Under the pieces are notes generated by a model. That model had not been told where the DNA came from, did no database searches, and saw only the letters and a program-made list of their open reading frames with translations. The translations under genes were made by a program, and so were the position numbers. This document shows, piece by piece, positions 15,895 through 23,835 of a stretch of 64,000 bases of DNA (position 1 is its first letter; each line of letters opens with the position of its first letter). Source of the DNA: Paenibacillus sp. PL91. GTDB lineage: Bacteria; Bacillota; Bacilli; Paenibacillales; Paenibacillaceae. Location of the stretch: positions 62,001 through 126,000 of the forward strand of contig NZ_JABBYG020000002.1 of assembly GCF_012935325.2 (NCBI RefSeq). The letters run 5' to 3'.

Positions 15895-17220
15895 CTAAAG
15901 CCTTTCAATTAATTTGCGCAAAGAGCGGTCCGCTTCCTTTAATACAACTTTCTTGTCGACCGTTCTTACCAGCTTGCCCTCCATGACGATTTGGCCGTCG
16001 ATAAGCACCGTTTCTACATCGCCCCTCGTTGCTGCATATACGACTCTCGAATACCAATCCGCATCGAAGGATGGATAGACGTGGAAGTCTTCCAGATCAA
16101 GAAGCTGCAAATCCGCAAGCTTCCCGACCTCGATGCTGCCAATCTCCTTCTCTAATCCAAGCACCCTAGCGCCGCCTATCGTCGCCATCCGAAGCACCGT
16201 CCTGGCATTCATGACCGTCGGGCCATGCTTCACCTTTTGCATATAGGCGGTCAACCGCATTTCTTGGAACATATCCAGGTTGTTATTGCAAGGCGCGCCG
16301 TCAGCGCCAATCCCGACGTCTATCCCTTGCTCAAGCAAAAGCGGAATTTCTGCAACGCCTGACGCAAGCTTCATATTGGAGCCCGGACAATGCGTCACTT
16401 TAACGCCTCGCTCACGAATGATTCGCTTTTCCTCCTCATCAAGCCAAATGCTATGGGCCAAAATCAAATTCGGCTTCGCAAGACCAATATGGTCCAAATA
16501 AGCAACGTTTCTCATCCCGCGTTCCGCTTCGACCATGGCGATTTCGCCCAAATTTTCCGAGGCATGCGTGTGCACCATTACGTCATATTCCGCAGATAGA
16601 TCTCGCACGCCAACAAGCAGCTCCTCCGTGCAGGAAACGACGAACCGCGGGCAAAAAGCATACTGAATCCTTCCATTTTCCGCTCCATGCCATTTTTCCA
16701 GTAAATCCACGCTTTCCTGAAGCGACTTTTGCGTATTTTCCTGCAAAGCTATCGGCACCTCCGTGCCATGGTCCATCATGACCTTTCCGGAGAGGGCGCG
16801 AATGCCGCTTTCCTTTATCGCCTGAAAAGCTGACTCTGTATAATGAACCGTCTCCATGTCCAAAATCGTTGTCGTACCGCTTCGGATTAATTCCCCAATC
16901 CCTAGCATGGCAGAGTAATAGACGGAGTCCTCGCTATGTGCCGCTTCGAGCGGCCATATTTTTTCTTTAAGCCACTCAATAAGCGATAAATCATCAGCCC
17001 TTCCCCGGAAGAGCGTTTGACAAAGATGGATATGCGTTTGTACAAACCCGGGAAGCAGCACCTTGCCGCCCGCATCGATAATCCGATCCGCCGTATTCGT
17101 TTCCAGCCGTTCTCCGAGTTGTACAATCCGATTGCCTTCTATTAATACATCACCGTTGAAAATTTGATCCTGTGCATTCATCGTCATCACTACAGCGTTT
17201 TGAATAAGAATGGTTGTCAT
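15895..17220 (-). CDS. Amidohydrolase, guanine/8-oxoguanine/5'-deoxyadenosine deaminase-like
   Basis: A zinc or iron aminohydrolase of the TrzN/MtaD/SsnA type, 441 residues from the ATG at 17220 (GGGGGAG six bases before). Metal ligands are visible: THIHL near residue 62, HTHASEN near 212, AHSIWLDEEE near 243 and GIGADGAPCNNN with the aspartate near 294. Members deaminate purine bases, S-adenosylhomocysteine, 5'-deoxyadenosine or triazines; place at the head of a purine cluster favours a purine base or 8-oxopurine. It would be a third deaminase beside GuaD and adenosine deaminase, so a distinct substrate is likely. It precedes pucA by 70 bases. Confidence 0.85.
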   Translation of the reverse strand: MTTILIQNAVVMTMNAQDQIFNGDVLIEGNRIVQLGERLETNTADRIIDAGGKVLLPGFVQTHIHLCQTLFRGRADDLSLIEWLKEKIWPLEAAHSEDSVYYSAMLGIGELIRSGTTTILDMETVHYTESAFQAIKESGIRALSGKVMMDHGTEVPIALQENTQKSLQESVDLLEKWHGAENGRIQYAFCPRFVVSCTEELLVGVRDLSAEYDVMVHTHASENLGEIAMVEAERGMRNVAYLDHIGLAKPNLILAHSIWLDEEEKRIIRERGVKVTHCPGSNMKLASGVAEIPLLLEQGIDVGIGADGAPCNNNLDMFQEMRLTAYMQKVKHGPTVMNARTVLRMATIGGARVLGLEKEIGSIEVGKLADLQLLDLEDFHVYPSFDADWYSRVVYAATRGDVETVLIDGQIVMEGKLVRTVDKKVVLKEADRSLRKLIERL

Positions 17221-17314
17221 CGTCTTCTCCCCCTTATGCATACAAACCCAAATATTGCATTGTTGAATTAGCTAAATATTCTGACTTCAATGCTGATCCA
17301 TACCCTATATATCC

Positions 17315-17331
17315 TGCAATGCATCATTGCA
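17315..17331. repeat. Inverted repeat TGCAAT-N5-ATTGCA upstream of the amidohydrolase gene
   Basis: A perfect six-base inverted repeat with a five-base centre lies 95 bases before the amidohydrolase start. The core AATGCAAT recurs nearer the gene (about 17253-17261). It looks like an operator for a dimeric regulator of the first purine promoter, but no recognised consensus matches. No clear -35/-10 pair could be fixed here. Confidence 0.4.
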
Positions 17332-17559
17332 TTACTATCTTTATGCGCCTTATCCCCGCTCCAATCGTATCATGGAACTTATCATCACCAGACAGCCCAT
17401 TCTGCCAAACAGAAAGGAAATTCACGTTTTCGCTTTCTATATGTAAGTTTATCTAACATCATAATGCAGAATTTACCGTTAAGCAATACGTTTTGTGAAA
17501 TATTTATATTCGATATTTTGATTTTCGGTCCATATCTAACACGTATATCACGCTGGAAA

Positions 17560-17591
17560 AAGCAAAAAAAGCATCGAACAGAAGTCGATGC
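17560..17591 (-). terminator. Rho-independent terminator of the serine hydrolase transcript
   Basis: Perfect seven-pair stem GCATCGA/TCGATGC (17585-17591 and 17571-17577) with a seven-base loop, followed on the minus strand by TTTTTTTGCTTTTT. It lies 27 bases after the serine hydrolase stop. The rest of the 375-base gap 17243-17617 holds the inverted repeat above and otherwise AT-rich sequence with no gene. Confidence 0.85.
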
Positions 17592-17617
17592 CTACATACC
17601 TTAAAATTTAATACCGC

Positions 17618-18571
17618 TTATGCTTGCGATGAACTTTTTTTCTCGATACTTGCTGGAATAAGATGCTCGAACAGGAGCTGCCTTGACCAAATAGCGTCAT
17701 TGCGCTTGGTCACTTGCTTCCGAATGACAATAACGAGCTCATGCTCCGGAGCTACCAGCAAATATTGACCGCCATGGCCAAAAGCAAAATAACAGTCGCA
17801 CTGGCCATTGTGGCTTTCGGGCGAATGCCACCAATGATAGCCATAGCCTCCATAAATCGGCGGCTCATATTGCAGCAAGCCGCGGTGATGAAGCTTCGTC
17901 GAGCTCTCCACCCAAGCCGAGGATAGCAGCTGTTTGTTGTCGAATCGCCCATTTTTAGCAAACAAGCTGCCAATCCTCGCTAAATCCTTGCCATAGAGAT
18001 AGAGTCCAGTCCCGCCTTCGTTAATGCCCCCTCGCTCCATCCAGCGAGCGCTGTGAAAGCCGAGCGGACCAAATAAATAGTCCTTCGCGAAAGAAAGCGC
18101 CGGCATGCCGACCGCATTCGTCAATATTGCCGACAATAAATGCGATCCCCCGGAATTATAGGCAAACGCCGTTCCTGGCTCAGAAATCAATGGCTGCTCA
18201 AATACGAATTTGATCGGATCCTGTGCCGCTTTGAATGCTTTGTAGGGCTTGTCAAAATCAGGCCAATCAAAGCCGGGCGTCATCGTTAGAAGATGTTTAA
18301 TCGTTATTTGGCTAAGCGCTTCGCTTATTTCAGGAGGATGCTCCAAATAATCCGTAATCGGCTCTTCTACGCTATTTAAGAAGCCCTTATCGATGGCAAT
18401 GCCGATTAATGCCGATAAAATACTTTTGGTACATGAATAGAGCGCCCCGATCGAATCCTTGCCGCTCTCATACCATTCGCCAAGGAGCTGCTGGCCCTTT
18501 AACACGATGACCGTTTTCATTTTCCATTCTGAAAGCTGCTTGCGGTATGCTTCCATATCATTCGGGTTCAT
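17618..18571 (-). CDS. Serine hydrolase of the beta-lactamase/penicillin-binding class C fold
   Basis: The 317-residue protein has the three motifs of this fold: SCTK at residues 46-49 (nucleophile serine and lysine), YNS at 138-140 and HGG near 265 in place of KTG. There is no signal peptide, so it acts in the cytoplasm, which argues against a classical beta-lactamase and for an esterase or amidase such as the EstB type. It follows the MFS exporter gene by 17 bases on the same strand, so hydrolase and exporter form a two-gene unit closed by a strong terminator. AAAGG lies about 11 bases before the ATG. Confidence 0.85.
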   Translation of the reverse strand: MNPNDMEAYRKQLSEWKMKTVIVLKGQQLLGEWYESGKDSIGALYSCTKSILSALIGIAIDKGFLNSVEEPITDYLEHPPEISEALSQITIKHLLTMTPGFDWPDFDKPYKAFKAAQDPIKFVFEQPLISEPGTAFAYNSGGSHLLSAILTNAVGMPALSFAKDYLFGPLGFHSARWMERGGINEGGTGLYLYGKDLARIGSLFAKNGRFDNKQLLSSAWVESSTKLHHRGLLQYEPPIYGGYGYHWWHSPESHNGQCDCYFAFGHGGQYLLVAPEHELVIVIRKQVTKRNDAIWSRQLLFEHLIPASIEKKSSSQA

Positions 18572-18588
18572 TGGCGTAATCGACCTTT

Positions 18589-19992
18589 CTAAGAAGCATT
18601 TCTTTGCTGCTGTTCAACTTGTTCGAGCTTAGGCAAGCCTAATGAGACCACCACAACAATGATCGACAAAACAGCTACCCAAATAAAAATCGTGTGCAAG
18701 CTTCCTGCAAGAACTGTTGGCTCGATTGAATCGGCCTGTCCAGTATGAAGCAGCAAACCAAAAGCCGTAATGCCGATCGTTTGGCCGAGAGTTCGAATAA
18801 AGTTATTGCTGGCAACCGCCGAGCCGCGAAGCTCCCAACCTACTGAGGACGATACGGCAACCGTCAAGGAGGTCAAGGATAAGCCAAAGGATAGCCCTGC
18901 CATAAACGTATAAATGATAAATAGGGCAATAGATGTTGAGGCTGTCATGAATGCGAAGCCAATGCTGCTGGCCAGCAGGATGCAGGCGCCTGCAACGCCG
19001 ATGTAGCGCAGTCCTTTTCTCGAAATCCAATTGCCAGCCAGTATGGAGCCTAGCGGCCAGGCAATCGAGAGCGGAATCATGGCGAGCCCCGAATATGTAG
19101 CCGGTTTGCCGTAAACGCCTTGGATCCATAATGGCAAATAAAAAATAACAACCACATTGATGACGCATAGCAGAAAACTATCCAAATTCGCCATGCTGAT
19201 CATCCGGTTCCGAAAGAGCTGGAAAGGAATGATCGGCTCGGGTGAACGGATTTCAATCCGCGCAAACAGAGTAAAAAATAGAGCGGCGAGCAACAGGAGC
19301 AGGCCAATCGTCCAAGCAGTGCCGCTGCCCTCCCCTCCATCTCTAAGAAGCGTCATCGCATAGAGAAAGCTGAACATTGCAATGGCAAACGTAATAATGC
19401 CGGGGTAGTCAATATGTTTCTTCTTCTTCTCCAATGTCTCCCTCAGTGAAGTCGACAGCAGATAGATGGCTACGATGCCAAACGGAAGATTCATGTAAAA
19501 AATGGCGCGCCAGGATATGTAATCGACCAAAAGTCCGCCTAACAACGGCCCTGAAATGCCCGCGATTCCCCAAATGCTTGACATCCAGCCTTGTACTTTA
19601 GCGCGTTTCTCGAATGGATACAAATCTCCGATAATCGTATAAGGAATTGTTGTGAGCGCTCCCGCTCCCAAGCCCTGCAGCGCTCGAAACCAAATGAGCT
19701 GATTCATCGTTTGCGCAACGCCGGAAAGCATCGAGCCAGCCAAAAAAATCAACGCTCCGATAATGAACATCCTTTTGCGCCCATATAGATCGGATAGCTT
19801 GCCGTAAATGGGAGTTGTAATGACCGTCGCTAACAAATAGATGGAAATAATCCAGCTGTATTGCTGTATGCCCTGAAGCTCTCCCGTTATGCTGGGCATA
19901 GCCGTACTTACGATCGTTCCCTCAATCGCAGCAAGGAAAGTGGCGACAAAGAGAGCAATCGTTACTTTTTTGCGAGTCTGATTAGCGTTCAT
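18589..19992 (-). CDS. MFS drug:proton antiporter, DHA2 (EmrB/QacA) family
   Basis: Integral membrane exporter of 467 residues with about 14 hydrophobic segments, as expected for the DHA2 group. Visible signatures are TIVSTAMPSITGEL in the first helix (motif D1), GKLSDLYGRKRMF in the loop after helix 2 (motif A) and WISIYLLATVITTPIYG. It should expel a lipophilic or cationic compound in exchange for protons. GAAAGGATGAACA precedes the ATG. It is the first gene of a pair with the serine hydrolase, hinting that both handle the same toxic compound; the substrate is unknown. Confidence 0.9.
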   Translation of the reverse strand: MNANQTRKKVTIALFVATFLAAIEGTIVSTAMPSITGELQGIQQYSWIISIYLLATVITTPIYGKLSDLYGRKRMFIIGALIFLAGSMLSGVAQTMNQLIWFRALQGLGAGALTTIPYTIIGDLYPFEKRAKVQGWMSSIWGIAGISGPLLGGLLVDYISWRAIFYMNLPFGIVAIYLLSTSLRETLEKKKKHIDYPGIITFAIAMFSFLYAMTLLRDGGEGSGTAWTIGLLLLLAALFFTLFARIEIRSPEPIIPFQLFRNRMISMANLDSFLLCVINVVVIFYLPLWIQGVYGKPATYSGLAMIPLSIAWPLGSILAGNWISRKGLRYIGVAGACILLASSIGFAFMTASTSIALFIIYTFMAGLSFGLSLTSLTVAVSSSVGWELRGSAVASNNFIRTLGQTIGITAFGLLLHTGQADSIEPTVLAGSLHTIFIWVAVLSIIVVVVSLGLPKLEQVEQQQRNAS

Positions 19993-20095
19993 TGTTCATC
20001 CTTTCCGTCATTTTTTTGTAGGAAATAAAAAAAAGAAGATGATCCTTTCTATTATGATCGCTGTAAGCCTGAAATATCAACGATTATATTCAAAG

Positions 20096-20341
20096 CTATG
20101 ACGTTTGCTGAAGATTGGCTCGCGTCCAATGCAAGCACCCTCGTTTGCACAGCCGCAAAATATAGGATGGCCTTTCTGTTTCTTGCAGCAGCCAAAATTC
20201 GGAATCGCCAAATAGCTGGCACAGCATCTGTTCAGCCATTTTGCATGCTGCTTGTTCATCTATGATCAGCGTTACGCATACCGTATAACATAATGATTCG
20301 TAGCCCCTTAATATTTCAACCTTTTTGTGGAAATCAAGCAT
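20096..20341 (-). CDS. Small hypothetical protein
   Basis: An 81-residue frame with a good binding site (GAAGGGG, nine bases before ATG). It is rich in cysteine and leucine, with the segments MLCQLFGDSEFWLL and ILRLCKRGCLHW, and has no signal peptide. I favour it over the overlapping frame at 20077-20259 because of the binding site and the protein-like composition. Short proteins of this kind are common in Paenibacillus, but I cannot name a family. It reads away from the divergent dedA gene. Confidence 0.5.
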   Translation of the reverse strand: MLDFHKKVEILRGYESLCYTVCVTLIIDEQAACKMAEQMLCQLFGDSEFWLLQETERPSYILRLCKRGCLHWTRANLQQTS

Positions 20342-20478
20342 GATACTAGTCGCCCCTTCATACGCATTAAACCTATTCCCCTATTGTATCTGCTAGTTGT
20401 AAACAAGATGTTACAGAATGGTAAAACTTGAATCTTTCTCGCTTGTCATACGTATGAATGATATCCTTTCGGATTCGT

Positions 20479-20507
20479 TTGTGTTAACATATTTGATGTG
20501 ATTTAAT
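20479..20507 (+). promoter_or_regulatory. Possible promoter of the dedA gene
   Basis: TTGTGT (20479-20484), 17 bases, TTTAAT (20502-20507) lies 38 bases before the dedA start. Both hexamers are imperfect, so the call is tentative. Confidence 0.4.
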
Positions 20508-20545
20508 CTAAAATTCTATTTATTGGAAAGTTAGGATGTTGCTAC

Positions 20546-21163
20546 ATGTATGATGTATTGTTAAATATAATCGATCAGGTTGGCTATTTCGCGCTCTTCC
20601 TCGTTTTATGTCTAGGCTTGATCGGTTTGCCTATTCCTAATGAAGCAGTCGTGATGACAGGCGGCGCATTAGCCGCATCCGGTATGTTAATGCCTATTCC
20701 CGCATTTATTATGACCTTTCTTGGCATTTGCTCTGCAATGACATTTGGATATAGCATTGGAAGATTTGCGGGAAGCAAGCTGTCTGATTGGTTTAAAAGG
20801 AAGAAGAACATAGGACGGTTTGTCGCCAAATCCGAGCAGCTGAGTGAACGCTACGGCGGTTATGCAATCAGCCTAAGCCTTTGCCTCCCTTTCTTAAGGC
20901 ATGTCACGCCTTATGTGATGGGCATGAACCGGATGCCTTACAAGCGCTTTGTCCTATTCGCATATCCATCCGCATTAATCTGGACGCTTATCTACTTTAT
21001 AATCGGTTCATTCGTTGGCGATCAGGTACAAGATCTTTCCGATCATATTTATAAATATGGCATATGGATCATATACGCTCTCGCTGCAGCTGTAATCGGC
21101 TTTGCTGCTTACAAATACTTAAAAAGCAGAAACGAGAAGAAGCAGATTGAACGTCCAATGTAG
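20546..21163 (+). CDS. DedA family membrane protein (VTT domain)
   Basis: Polytopic membrane protein of 205 residues in the DedA/SNARE-associated superfamily, whose members flip or scramble phospholipids and undecaprenyl phosphate and affect membrane potential. Seen here are the N-terminal LIGLPIPNEAVVMTGG re-entrant segment, GRFAGSKLSDW, FLRHVTPYVMGMNRMPYKRF carrying the conserved arginine and proline, and three or four further hydrophobic helices. The C terminus is basic. It stands alone between a divergent small gene and a terminator. Confidence 0.9.
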   Translation: MYDVLLNIIDQVGYFALFLVLCLGLIGLPIPNEAVVMTGGALAASGMLMPIPAFIMTFLGICSAMTFGYSIGRFAGSKLSDWFKRKKNIGRFVAKSEQLSERYGGYAISLSLCLPFLRHVTPYVMGMNRMPYKRFVLFAYPSALIWTLIYFIIGSFVGDQVQDLSDHIYKYGIWIIYALAAAVIGFAAYKYLKSRNEKKQIERPM

Positions 21164-21179
21164 CCCTGCTCCAAACCAA

Positions 21180-21208
21180 GAGCCATCGCAAATTGCGGTG
21201 GTTCTTTT
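21180..21208 (+). terminator. Rho-independent terminator after dedA
   Basis: An 11-pair stem with wobbles (GAGCCATCGCA at 21180-21190 against TGCGGTGGTTC at 21194-21204) with a three-base loop is followed by TTTTCTG. It starts 17 bases after the dedA stop. Confidence 0.75.
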
Positions 21209-21448
21209 CTGTTGCTGCAACCTTTTATCTATAATGAAGCTAGTGGACGTAAAAAGTCGGAATGCAGTGATGTAAGCGCTTAAACGAGCTTACTGATATG
21301 AATGTTGAGCTTTCATTTGTTGTATAATAACGCTCAGTGTGCATCGGCCCCGACTTTCCTGAGAGTGGAACGTCAACGAAAGAAATGTCATTCGCTTTTA
21401 TTGCCAATATTTTTTCACAAAACATATTTTGGAGGAGGCTTATTTGCT

Positions 21449-22900
21449 TTGCTCGAACAACTAAAAAAATCATGGTTTTCAAATGTGCGCGGCGATGTAT
21501 TAGCTGGTATTACGGTTGCCCTCGCCCTCATTCCGGAATCGATCTCGTTCTCTCTGATGGTCGGGGTGGGACCTATGGTCGGACTTTACGCTTCCTTCTG
21601 CATCGCTGTCATTATTTCGATTGTCGGCGGCAGGCCCGGCATGATCTCAGCTGCAACAGGCGCGATGGCGCTGCTGATGGTTTCACTCGTCAAAGACCAT
21701 GGCATCGAATACTTATTTGCTGCTACGATTTTGGCTGGCGTGCTGCAATATATAATGGGTGCTCTGAAGCTGGGACAGCTCATTTCGTTCGTACCGCAAT
21801 CGGTCATGCTCGGCTTTGTTAATGCGCTTGGCATTCTTATCTTTACGACACAGCTCGTTCATTTTGTTGGGGCAAGCTGGATCATGTATGCGCTCGTCGC
21901 ATTGACGTTAGTCATTATATACACGCTTCCGAAGTTTACAAAGGCCATTCCCTCACCGCTTGCTGCGATTATTATCGTATCGATTATTGCCGTAGCGATT
22001 GGAGCCGATCTCAAAACCGTTGGCGACAGAGGCTTAATCGAAAGCACACTGCCTTTGTTTCACATTCCGGACGTACTATTCTCGTTCAAAACGTTGTGGA
22101 TCATTTTGCCATACTCCTTCTCCCTTTCGATTGTAGGCATTTTAGAGTCGCTATTAACGGCTTCCGTTCTTGATGAAATGACGGACACGACCAGCAATAA
22201 GAATAAAGAGGTCCGGGGTCAAGGCATCGCGAACATTGCGACAGGCTTCTTTGGCGGCATGGCCGGCTGCGCTTTGATTGGACAATCCGTTATCAACGTT
22301 AAATCCGGCGGCCGTTCAAGGCTTTCTACATTAGTAGCTGGCTCCTTCCTGCTCTTTCTGATTATGGCCTTAAGCGACGTCGTCAATAAAATACCGATGG
22401 CAGCATTGGTCGGGGTCATGATTATGGTCTCCATCAGCACCTTCGATTGGAAATCAGTGTTTCAAATTCATAAGGTGCCGCGCTCGGATGCCCTGATCAT
22501 GATCGTGACAGTCGTGATCGTTCTGATTACGCATGATTTATCCAAAGGCGTTTTTGCCGGCGTCATGCTCAGTGCCTTCGTATTCGTCGGTAAAATGGCC
22601 AAAATACGCGTCTCTACCGCAGCGGACAAAGCAAACATGCGGACGTACCGCATATCCGGGCAGTTGTTTTTCGGAACGACGAGCCGCTTCGTTTCTTTGT
22701 TCGATTATCAACAGGATCCAAGCAAAGTCACATTGGACTTTAGCGGCTCACATGTTTGGGATCAATCCGCTGTGACGGCCATCGCAAAAGTAAAAAGCAA
22801 ATACGAGCAATTAAATAAGCAAGTAACGTTCATCGGCCTTAATGAAGAAAGCAAGCTCATTATCCGCAATTTAGGATTAACCTCTTCAAGCGGCCATTAA
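21449..22900 (+). CDS. SulP family anion transporter with STAS domain
   Basis: Membrane transporter for sulfate, bicarbonate or a related anion. I place the start at TTG 21449 (483 residues) because GGAGGAGG lies ten bases before it and the family begins at the segment KKSWFSNVRGDVLAGITVA; the frame is open upstream but that part is not protein-like. The core has about 12 membrane segments, the SulP signature region around ALALIPESISFSLMVGV, and GGMAGCALIGQSVINVKSGG in the middle. A cytoplasmic STAS domain (about residues 395-483) contains the LDFSGSHVWDQSA strand-helix. Sulfate is suggested, not shown, by the cysJI genes 7 kb away. Confidence 0.9.
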   Translation: MLEQLKKSWFSNVRGDVLAGITVALALIPESISFSLMVGVGPMVGLYASFCIAVIISIVGGRPGMISAATGAMALLMVSLVKDHGIEYLFAATILAGVLQYIMGALKLGQLISFVPQSVMLGFVNALGILIFTTQLVHFVGASWIMYALVALTLVIIYTLPKFTKAIPSPLAAIIIVSIIAVAIGADLKTVGDRGLIESTLPLFHIPDVLFSFKTLWIILPYSFSLSIVGILESLLTASVLDEMTDTTSNKNKEVRGQGIANIATGFFGGMAGCALIGQSVINVKSGGRSRLSTLVAGSFLLFLIMALSDVVNKIPMAALVGVMIMVSISTFDWKSVFQIHKVPRSDALIMIVTVVIVLITHDLSKGVFAGVMLSAFVFVGKMAKIRVSTAADKANMRTYRISGQLFFGTTSRFVSLFDYQQDPSKVTLDFSGSHVWDQSAVTAIAKVKSKYEQLNKQVTFIGLNEESKLIIRNLGLTSSSGH

Positions 22901-22907
22901 TGTAAAA

Positions 22908-22960
22908 AAAGCTCATGCCCGTTCACCTCTCAGGTGTCCTGGCATGAGCTTTATTTTTTT
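22908..22960. terminator. Bidirectional terminator between the SulP gene and a convergent gene
   Basis: Perfect 12-pair stem AAAGCTCATGCC/GGCATGAGCTTT (22908-22919, 22941-22952) with a small inner hairpin in the loop. A T tract ATTTTTTT follows on the plus strand, and an A run before the stem gives T residues on the minus strand too. It serves both the SulP gene and the convergent 93-residue gene. Confidence 0.9.
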
Positions 22961-22971
22961 GTGTAGGCCTG

Positions 22972-23253
22972 TTATTCGGCCTTTTCTAGCTTCTCTTTCG
23001 CTGTTTCGACGAGGAAATCAAACAGCTCGTCATCCTCTTCAAGCAAATCCTCTAATGCAAGCAGCTCTTCTTCCTTGCCTGATTCATGCAAGAAGAACAA
23101 TCCGTAACCCCATTCTTTGCCTTTCTTGCTGTGCAAGGCGATTTCATATTCGTTTACGTGGCCTTCTACTCCAAAATGCACTTTTCCCACATAACCGTCT
23201 TCCTTCGAATACGTCATGGATGCCTCTAATACATTGATGTTGATCACTGCCAT
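22972..23253 (-). CDS. Small acidic hypothetical protein
   Basis: A 93-residue, strongly acidic protein. The N half (INVLEASMTYSKEDG and KVHFGVEGHVNEYEIALHS) looks like consecutive beta strands and the C half (EEELLALEDLLEEDDELFDF) is an acidic helix. No signal peptide or membrane segment. GGAAG precedes the ATG. I do not recognise a family with confidence. It follows the lipoprotein gene by 20 bases on the same strand and ends at the shared terminator, so the two are probably cotranscribed. Confidence 0.7.
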   Translation of the reverse strand: MAVININVLEASMTYSKEDGYVGKVHFGVEGHVNEYEIALHSKKGKEWGYGLFFLHESGKEEELLALEDLLEEDDELFDFLVETAKEKLEKAE

Positions 23254-23273
23254 TCTTCCTTCCTATATGTTCG

Positions 23274-23714
23274 TTACGGCGCGAGCTGATTGATTTGGTT
23301 TAACAGCTCGTTAATTTTGTTAATCGTATCCGGAATACCCGTTGATTCAAACACGGCTCGCCCTTGCTCTATATTCGTGAGAGCCTGATCGAGTCCCTGC
23401 TGAAGCGTCATATTGTAATCGGCAATCGACTGGTGAAGATCCTTTGCGTAGTCCGGTACCTGGAGCTCTCCATAGCTGATGACCTGCTCCTTGAGCGCGA
23501 GCAGTCGCTCCTTCAAATCCGTTCTTGCATCCAGGTCTGTCACCGCTTGCTCTGCAAGTGTATTCATATCTTGTCCGAAGTCCGTTAACGATTGTAAGTA
23601 ATCCGTCGTCTCTGTTGCAAAATTTACCGTTTGACCTACTTCCTCCATAATACCACAGCCAGCTGTAAGAAGCATTATAGTGAGCATCAATATGGTTACG
23701 CTGCGTTTAATCAT
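23274..23714 (-). CDS. Small lipoprotein, DUF6376-like
   Basis: Membrane-anchored lipoprotein of 146 residues from ATG 23714, chosen because GAGGAGGG lies five bases upstream. A signal sequence with LLTAGC lipobox (cysteine about residue 20) is followed by a helical, coiled-coil-like domain beginning GIMEEVGQTVNFATETTDYL, as in the DUF6376 lipoproteins of Bacillus and Paenibacillus. Function unknown. It is divergent from the large permease at 23836, with only 121 bases between them, so their promoters must lie close together. Confidence 0.75.
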   Translation of the reverse strand: MIKRSVTILMLTIMLLTAGCGIMEEVGQTVNFATETTDYLQSLTDFGQDMNTLAEQAVTDLDARTDLKERLLALKEQVISYGELQVPDYAKDLHQSIADYNMTLQQGLDQALTNIEQGRAVFESTGIPDTINKINELLNQINQLAP

Positions 23715-23835
23715 CTGAACCCTCCTCATTATATTGTGGCGCTCCCGAGGGCGAACGCCTATCCCTGTTCATGCATACATTACAGTACGAAATCAGCCCC
23801 TGCTGGTTTCGTGTATGTCACAAGGAGATGATCGG

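Noticed and set aside
20077..20259. 60-codon cysteine-rich frame overlapping the small gene at 20096-20341
   Set aside because: Lacks a good ribosome site, while the overlapping frame has one; only one of the two is likely real.
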